Assembly: GCA_964586775.1 (NCBI GenBank)
Contig: CAZPJD010000025.1
Span: 1-27,085, forward strand
Source: JADLEX01 sp964586775
GTDB lineage: Bacteria; Lernaellota; Lernaellaia; JACKCT01
Direction of reading: 5' to 3'
Length of the DNA stretch: 27,085 bases
This document shows positions 22,865 through 27,085 of this stretch, one piece after another; position 1 is the first letter of the stretch; every line of letters starts with the position of its first letter. The position numbers and the translations under genes were made by a program. Below the pieces are notes generated by a model that saw only the letters and a list, made by a program, of their open reading frames with translations, had not been told where the DNA came from and made no database searches.

Positions 22865-24054
22865 CCGTGATCGCGGCAGTGGTCTTCGTGCTATGCGTCG
22901 CGGGCCTTGCGTTTCCGTACGTGGGTTATCCCTTCGTGTTGCGCCGCCTGCGCGACGCGAGCGTCGGCGGCTGGAGATCGAAAGCGCCGCTCGCGGACGG
23001 GGTGACGGTCATCATCGCGGCGTACAACGAGGCCGCGAATATCCGCGCGAAGCTCGACAACCTGCTCGCGCAAATTTCCCCGCTCCCCATGCAGGTGATC
23101 GTCGCGTCCGACGCGTCGGACGATGGGATGGACGATACCGTGCGCGAGTTCGCGGAACGCGGGGTCGAGCTGCTGCGAATGGATGTGCGCGGCGGAAAGA
23201 GCCTCGCGCAAAACGCCGCGGTTGCGCGGGCGCGTCACGAGATCCTCGTGTTCACCGACGCGTCCGTGCTGCTCGATGACGGCGCGATCGCAGCGCTCGT
23301 GCGCGAATTCGACGATCCCACGGTCGGGTGCGTATCAGGCGAGGACGTCAGTGTCTCGGGCAGCGAGCACGACAGCACGCAGGCCGCCGGATTCTACACG
23401 CGTTACGAGATCACCGTGCGGCGGCTCGAGATGGCGAAGCTCGGCACCCTGATCGGCGTCTCCGGCTGCCTGTTCGCGGTTCGCTCGTTTCTGCGTTGCG
23501 AAGTCGCGCCCGAGGCGGTGGACGATCTCGCCGTGCCGCTGCACGTCGTGGCGCGGGGTTTTCGCGTGATCGCGACCCCGGACGCGCGCGCCTTCGTTCG
23601 CCGCGCGGTGGGCGTGCGTCAGGAGTATCGGCGCAAAATTCGCACCTTCACCGGCGCGATGTTCACCCTGAAAAACGCGTGGCGTCGCGAGGACCGCGTC
23701 GGGCTGCGTCGCGCGGCGATCCCCATCGTCTTTCACAAGCTCGGGCGCTGGCTCGGCCCCGCGTTCGCCCTGGGTGCGCTCGTCACCAGCGCATGGCTCG
23801 CGCCCGTTCACGCCGTGTGGTGCGCGATCCTCGCGGCACAGATCGCCGGTTGGGGCGTTGGCATTGTCGCGTTCGTTCGCAGCATGACCCGCGGCGGCGC
23901 GTCCGGACAGGCGCGCGGCGGCGCGGCGGCAAAGCTGATGAAGTTCGCGTCGTTTTTCGTCACGGTGCAGGTCGCGCTCGTCGCTGCGTGGTGGCGATTC
24001 GCGACAAACCGGCCCTTCGCCGTCTGGTCGCCCACGGTTCGCGAGACGACCTGA
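22861..24054 (+). CDS. Membrane-bound family 2 glycosyltransferase
   Basis: The 397-residue enzyme has an N-terminal helix (about 3-22), a GT-A domain, and C-terminal helices (about 285-320 and 345-375), the layout of processive or membrane-attached GT2 proteins. Motifs are VTVIIAAYNEAANI (48-61), VASDASDDGMDDTV, GGKSLAQNAAVARA, VFTDASVLL (metal-site region near D133), GVSGCLFAVRS, EAVDDLAVPLHVVARGF (D221/D222, base region) and RQEYRRKIR in place of Q/RxxRW. It could extend or prime the surface polymer; the sugar is unknown. The TTG at 22861 is preferred (AAGGAAG ends seven bases upstream; TTGA overlap with the previous stop); GTG 22867 is an alternative. It is the last gene of the operon. 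Confidence 0.88.
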   Translation: MTVIAAVVFVLCVAGLAFPYVGYPFVLRRLRDASVGGWRSKAPLADGVTVIIAAYNEAANIRAKLDNLLAQISPLPMQVIVASDASDDGMDDTVREFAERGVELLRMDVRGGKSLAQNAAVARARHEILVFTDASVLLDDGAIAALVREFDDPTVGCVSGEDVSVSGSEHDSTQAAGFYTRYEITVRRLEMAKLGTLIGVSGCLFAVRSFLRCEVAPEAVDDLAVPLHVVARGFRVIATPDARAFVRRAVGVRQEYRRKIRTFTGAMFTLKNAWRREDRVGLRRAAIPIVFHKLGRWLGPAFALGALVTSAWLAPVHAVWCAILAAQIAGWGVGIVAFVRSMTRGGASGQARGGAAAKLMKFASFFVTVQVALVAAWWRFATNRPFAVWSPTVRETT

Positions 24055-24190
24055 GCGCCGTCCCAAACCGCAATTTTTGACGATTCGAAGCCTCGCTGGG
24101 GACAGAACGGATCGTCACGAATTTCACTTACGCGATGACTCGGCGCGTCAAGCCATGGAAATTCCTTTTGTTTCCGGCAGGCCGCTTTGG

Positions 24191-24207
24191 ATTTCCACAT
24201 TTCCACA
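24191..24207 (+). repeat. Tandem ATTTCCACA units (DnaA-box-like)
   Basis: ATTTCCACA occurs at 24191-24199 and again at 24199-24207, sharing one base (period 8). Each copy matches the TTATCCACA DnaA box at seven of nine positions. A related CCCACAG follows at 24214-24220. They lie about 120 bases upstream of the probable nrdJ -35. Function as DnaA sites is only a possibility. Confidence 0.35.
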
Positions 24208-24259
24208 GACCTGCCCACAGGTTTTCCCCTCGTTGACGGCCTCCCAAGCCCTTGTCACG

Positions 24260-24269
24260 CTGACGTCAG
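24260..24269. promoter_or_regulatory. Perfect 10-bp palindrome
   Basis: CTGACGTCAG is a perfect inverted repeat in non-coding sequence about 40 bases upstream of the probable nrdJ -35. It could be an operator half of unknown specificity; one occurrence of this length can also arise by chance. Confidence 0.2.
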
Positions 24270-24308
24270 ATCCCGGTCATTTTGCCCACACAAAGGGTCA
24301 TTTTTCCC

Positions 24309-24337
24309 TTGCGTTCGGACGCGACGCATACTATATC
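24309..24337 (+). promoter_or_regulatory. Probable nrdJ promoter
   Basis: TTGCGT (24309-24314, three of six) and TATATC (24332-24337, four of six) are 17 bases apart. The -10 element lies inside the first NrdR box, the arrangement expected for repression by NrdR. Transcription would start near 24344, leaving a leader of about 145 bases. Confidence 0.5.
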
Positions 24338-24375
24338 TGGTGTTCCGCACGCGAGGAACGATCAAGATCTGGTCA
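24328..24375 (+). promoter_or_regulatory. NrdR-box pair upstream of nrdJ
   Basis: ATACTATATCTGGTGT (24328-24343) matches the 16-bp NrdR palindrome ACACTATATATAGTGT at 13 positions. A weaker copy, GATCAAGATCTGGTCA (24360-24375), lies exactly 32 bases further on, sharing TCTGGT. NrdR boxes usually come in pairs about three helical turns apart, one often degenerate. The location in front of a ribonucleotide reductase gene fits NrdR, the ATP/dATP-sensing repressor of nrd genes. nrdR itself is not in the window. Confidence 0.65.
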
Positions 24376-24413
24376 AACGGCGGTTTTCGTATCGCTTGGC
24401 CACGGACTTCGGG

Positions 24414-24450
24414 AACGCGGGGGAAACGGGTCTTTCGGTTCGCGTTTTTT
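24414..24450 (+). terminator. Leader hairpin with T-tract before nrdJ (possible attenuator)
   Basis: AACGCG (24414-24419) pairs with CGCGTT (24441-24446), with a possible inner GAA/TTC extension, and six T residues occupy 24445-24450. It lies in the proposed nrdJ leader, 39 bases before the GTG. The stem is short and the loop large, so termination may be weak. It could modulate nrdJ or be incidental. Confidence 0.3.
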
Positions 24451-24488
24451 GCGCCCCGGCATCGGGATGAGCACACGGAGGGCAGGCG

Positions 24489-27085
24489 GTGAAGATCAGT
24501 CGCAGGTTCACGAAGAAAGGGCAGTCGGCGTACGCCGCGTTCAAGTTCGCTCGCCGCACGAGCGAAATCACGAACCCGGACGGCTCGGTCGTTTTCCGTA
24601 ACGACAACGTGACGGTGCCCGAGCACTGGTCGCAGGTCGCGACGGACATCCTCGCGCAGAAATATTTCCGGCGCACCGGCGTTCCGCAGGTGGACGGCGA
24701 GGGCAACCCCGTTCTCGATGCGAACGGCGAGCCGGTGCTCGGCGGCGAGAGCGACGCGCGCCAGGTCTTCGACCGACTCGCGGGAACGTGGGCCGACTGG
24801 GGTCGTCGCCACGGCTACTTCGACACGCCCGCAGACGCCCAGTCCTTCGCCGACGAACTCAAGCACATGCTCGCCGCGCAGGTCGCCGCGCCCAACTCGC
24901 CGCAGTGGTTCAACACCGGCCTCTACTGGGCCTACAACATCAAGGGCAAGGCGCAGGGACACTTCTACTTCAATCCCGAGTCGAGCCAGGTCGAGCGCTC
25001 GGGCAGCGCCTATGAACGCCCGCAGCCGCACGCGTGTTTCATCCAGTCCGTGTCCGACGACCTCGTCAACGAGGGCGGCATCATGGACCTGTGGACGCGC
25101 GAGGCGCGCCTGTTCAAGTACGGTTCCGGCACGGGCACGAACTTTTCGAGCCTGCGCGGATCGGGCGAGCGGCTCTCGGGCGGGGGACGCAGCTCGGGCC
25201 TGATGTCGTTCCTGAAGATCGGCGATCGGGCGGCCGGCGCGATCAAGTCGGGCGGCACCACGCGGCGCGCGGCCAAGATGGTCTGCCTCGACCTCGATCA
25301 CCCGGACATCGAGGATTTCGTCGACTGGAAGGCGCGCGAGGAGGAGAAGGTCGCCGCGCTCGTCACCGGTTCCAAGGTGATGAAGCGGCACTTCAACGAA
25401 CTGCTCGGCGCGTGTCGTCTGGACGACGGCGAACTGGAATGCGACCCGAAAAAGAACCCCAAGCTCGCCGCGGCGCTCAAGGACTGCCGAAGCTCGTTCA
25501 TCCCCGAGTCTTACATCCAGCGGATCATGGGCTACGCCCGACAGGGCTATACGAGCATCGAGATCGAGGAATACGACGTCGATTGGAACAACGACGCCTA
25601 CGCCACGGTGTCCGGCCAAAACGCCAACAACTCCGTGCGCATCCCCAACGAGTTCTTCGAGTCCGTGCAGAAGAACGCGACTTGGAAGCTCTACAACCGC
25701 GTGGGCGGCGATCTGGCCAAGGAGATCCCGGCGCGCCACCTGTGGGACAAGATCGCGCGCGCCGCGTGGGCGAGCGCCGATCCCGGCGTTCAGTACAACA
25801 CGACGATCAACGAGTGGCACACGTGCCCGGCGGGCGGACCGATCAACGCGTCGAATCCGTGCTCGGAGTACATGTTCCTCGACGACACGGCGTGCAACCT
25901 CGCGTCGATCAACCTCATCAAGTTCCTCGGCGAGGACGGCGTCTTCGACGTCGAAGGCTTCCGCCACGCCTGCCGCCTGTGGACCATCGTGCTCGAGATC
26001 AGCGTGCTCATGGCCTCGTTCCCGAGCCAGGATATCGCGCGCAAGAGCTACGAATACCGAACGCTGGGCCTCGGCTACGCCAACATCGGCTCGGTCATCA
26101 TGCAGCTCGGCCTCGCCTACGACTCCGACAAGGCCCGCGCCATCTGCGGCGCGATCACGGCGGTCATGTGCTCCGAGTCCTACGCCACCAGCGCAGAACT
26201 CGCGAAGCTGCTCGGCCCCTTCCCGAAATACGCGATCAACCGCGACTCGATGCTGCGCGTGATTCGCAACCATCGCCGCGCCGCGTACAACGCCGACGAC
26301 AAGGAGTTCGAGGGCCTGTCGATCGCCCCCGTGGGCATCGAAGAGCAGCACTGCCCGGCCTATCTGCTCGAGGGCGCGCGCGGAGGATGGGACCGGGCGC
26401 TCGAGCTCGGCGAGAAGTACGGCTACCGCAACGCGCAGGTCACCGTGCTCGCGCCGACCGGCACCATCGGCCTCGTCATGGACTGCGACACCACCGGGGT
26501 CGAGCCCGACTACGCCCTCGTCAAATTCAAAAAGCTCGCGGGCGGCGGGTACTTCAAGATCATCAATCAGTCCATCCCCCCGGCGCTGCGCAAACTCGGT
26601 TACACCGACAGCGAGACCGACGCGATCATCGCCTACGCCATCGGACGCAAGACGCTGGCGGGCGCGCCTCACATCAATCACGAGGTGCTGCGCAACAAGG
26701 GCTTCGATCAGGATACCCTCGACCGCATCGAGATGGCCGTGCCCACCGCGTTCTCGCTCGATAGCGTGTTCTCGGCTTGGACGCTGGGCGAGGAATATCT
26801 CACCGGCCGCCTGCGCATCGCCAAGGACGTGATCGACCGGCCCGATTTCCGGCTGCTGCGCCACCTCGGTTTCACGCGCGACCAGATCCAGGCCGCCGAG
26901 GATTACGCCTTCGGCACGATGACCGTCGAGGGCGCGCCCTACCTGAAGGACGAGCACCTGCCGGTCTTCGACTGCGCCAACCGCTGCGGACGCATCGGCA
27001 AGCGCTACATCCCCATCGACGGCCACCTGAAGATGATGGCCGCGGCGCAGCCCTTCATCACGGGCGCGATCAGCAAGACCGTGAA
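24489..27085 (+). CDS. nrdJ: Adenosylcobalamin-dependent (class II) ribonucleotide reductase, 3' end outside window
   Basis: NrdJ reduces ribonucleotides to deoxyribonucleotides using a thiyl radical generated from adenosylcobalamin, so it works with or without oxygen. About 865 codons are visible, covering the catalytic barrel. The N-terminus KISRRFTKKGQSAY and VPEHWSQVATDILAQKYFRR are typical of the NrdJ family. C183 in PHACFIQ and C469 form the likely redox pair. N456, thiyl-radical C458 and E460 make the N-x-C-x-E motif in SNPCSEYMFLDDTACNLAS, with the usual 11-residue C458-C469 spacing. VLAPTGTIGLVMDCDTTGVEP follows further on. The GTG at 24489 has GGAGG seven bases upstream and gives the expected N-terminus. 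It has its own regulated promoter and is not part of the polysaccharide operon. Confidence 0.96.
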   Translation, partial: MKISRRFTKKGQSAYAAFKFARRTSEITNPDGSVVFRNDNVTVPEHWSQVATDILAQKYFRRTGVPQVDGEGNPVLDANGEPVLGGESDARQVFDRLAGTWADWGRRHGYFDTPADAQSFADELKHMLAAQVAAPNSPQWFNTGLYWAYNIKGKAQGHFYFNPESSQVERSGSAYERPQPHACFIQSVSDDLVNEGGIMDLWTREARLFKYGSGTGTNFSSLRGSGERLSGGGRSSGLMSFLKIGDRAAGAIKSGGTTRRAAKMVCLDLDHPDIEDFVDWKAREEEKVAALVTGSKVMKRHFNELLGACRLDDGELECDPKKNPKLAAALKDCRSSFIPESYIQRIMGYARQGYTSIEIEEYDVDWNNDAYATVSGQNANNSVRIPNEFFESVQKNATWKLYNRVGGDLAKEIPARHLWDKIARAAWASADPGVQYNTTINEWHTCPAGGPINASNPCSEYMFLDDTACNLASINLIKFLGEDGVFDVEGFRHACRLWTIVLEISVLMASFPSQDIARKSYEYRTLGLGYANIGSVIMQLGLAYDSDKARAICGAITAVMCSESYATSAELAKLLGPFPKYAINRDSMLRVIRNHRRAAYNADDKEFEGLSIAPVGIEEQHCPAYLLEGARGGWDRALELGEKYGYRNAQVTVLAPTGTIGLVMDCDTTGVEPDYALVKFKKLAGGGYFKIINQSIPPALRKLGYTDSETDAIIAYAIGRKTLAGAPHINHEVLRNKGFDQDTLDRIEMAVPTAFSLDSVFSAWTLGEEYLTGRLRIAKDVIDRPDFRLLRHLGFTRDQIQAAEDYAFGTMTVEGAPYLKDEHLPVFDCANRCGRIGKRYIPIDGHLKMMAAAQPFITGAISKTV

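Larger units (their letters stand above)
24055..24488 (+). other. Intergenic regulatory region before nrdJ
   Basis: These 434 bases hold no gene I can support. The first 130 or so contain a 7-bp inverted repeat (TGACGAT 24078-24084, ATCGTCA 24111-24117) with no T-tract after it, so no convincing terminator for the polysaccharide operon is visible. The middle has two tandem ATTTCCACA units and a 10-bp palindrome. The last 180 bases carry the probable nrdJ promoter, a NrdR-box pair and a leader hairpin. The region is visibly richer in A+T than the flanking genes. Confidence 0.7.

Noticed and set aside
24078..24117. Terminator for the polysaccharide operon
   Set aside because: The TGACGAT/ATCGTCA repeat has a 26-base loop and no T-tract on its 3' side, so it does not look like a Rho-independent terminator.
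24344..24488. Cobalamin riboswitch upstream of nrdJ
   Set aside because: A B12-dependent reductase made this worth checking, but no clear B12 box or long multi-stem layout is visible; GGCCACGG near 24398 is only a partial resemblance and the leader is short.
24255..27026. Very long open frame on the minus strand opposite nrdJ
   Set aside because: It is an antisense shadow: the plus strand encodes an unmistakable NrdJ with active-site cysteines, and high third-position GC keeps opposite frames open.

Overview
This is a GC-rich bacterial chromosome segment, roughly two thirds G+C by eye. It is densely packed, and start codons often overlap the preceding stop as ATGA, GTGA or TTGA. The envelope genes (two predicted lipoproteins, a flippase, an O-antigen-ligase-type protein, polyprenyl-phosphate sugar enzymes) point to a Gram-negative host. 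A deltaproteobacterial or related lineage would fit, but nothing here fixes the taxon. I see no rRNA, tRNA, CRISPR array, transposase or integrase.

Layout. (1) Positions 1-5315, minus strand: a tryptophan operon read as trpL-trpE-trpGD-trpC-trpF-trpB, with trpB running off the left edge. It has a classical attenuator: an 18-residue leader peptide with two adjacent Trp codons, a 1:2 hairpin, a possible 2:3 antiterminator and a terminator with a T6 tract just before trpE. (2) Positions 5358-13474, minus strand: six packed genes for a lipoprotein of unknown function, a DPM1/GtrB-like glycosyltransferase, a UPF0104/AglD-like membrane protein, a GT-C (PMT/ArnT-like) glycosyltransferase and two sulfatase-fold proteins, both missing residues typical of active family members. 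(3) Positions 13475-13576: a divergent promoter region in which two good sigma70-type promoters overlap with their -10 boxes back to back. (4) Positions 13577-24054, plus strand: an eight-gene polysaccharide operon (GT4, flippase, O-antigen-ligase-like, FemAB-like, DegT-like, polysaccharide deacetylase, a degenerate ATP-grasp/PHP-like fusion, GT2). Several members resemble families found beside exosortase/PEP-CTERM loci, but no exosortase is in view. (5) Positions 24055-24488: a regulatory intergenic region with a NrdR-box pair at the promoter of nrdJ. (6) Position 24489 to the right edge: nrdJ, an adenosylcobalamin-dependent class II ribonucleotide reductase, 3' truncated by the window.

How the parts may work together. 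The two back-to-back envelope operons look like one surface-glycan locus. The plus operon has parts for building, exporting, ligating and modifying a polymer. The minus operon has parts for making a polyprenyl-phosphate sugar and transferring it outside the cytoplasmic membrane. The overlapping promoters would make polymerase binding on the two sides mutually exclusive. The trp genes follow the minus operon with only 42 bp between the last stop and trpL, so the attenuator is the only visible transcriptional boundary between them. The most unusual items are the two sulfatase-like proteins and the ATP-grasp/PHP-like protein, all apparently lacking catalytic residues; the promoter pair; and the complete trp attenuator.
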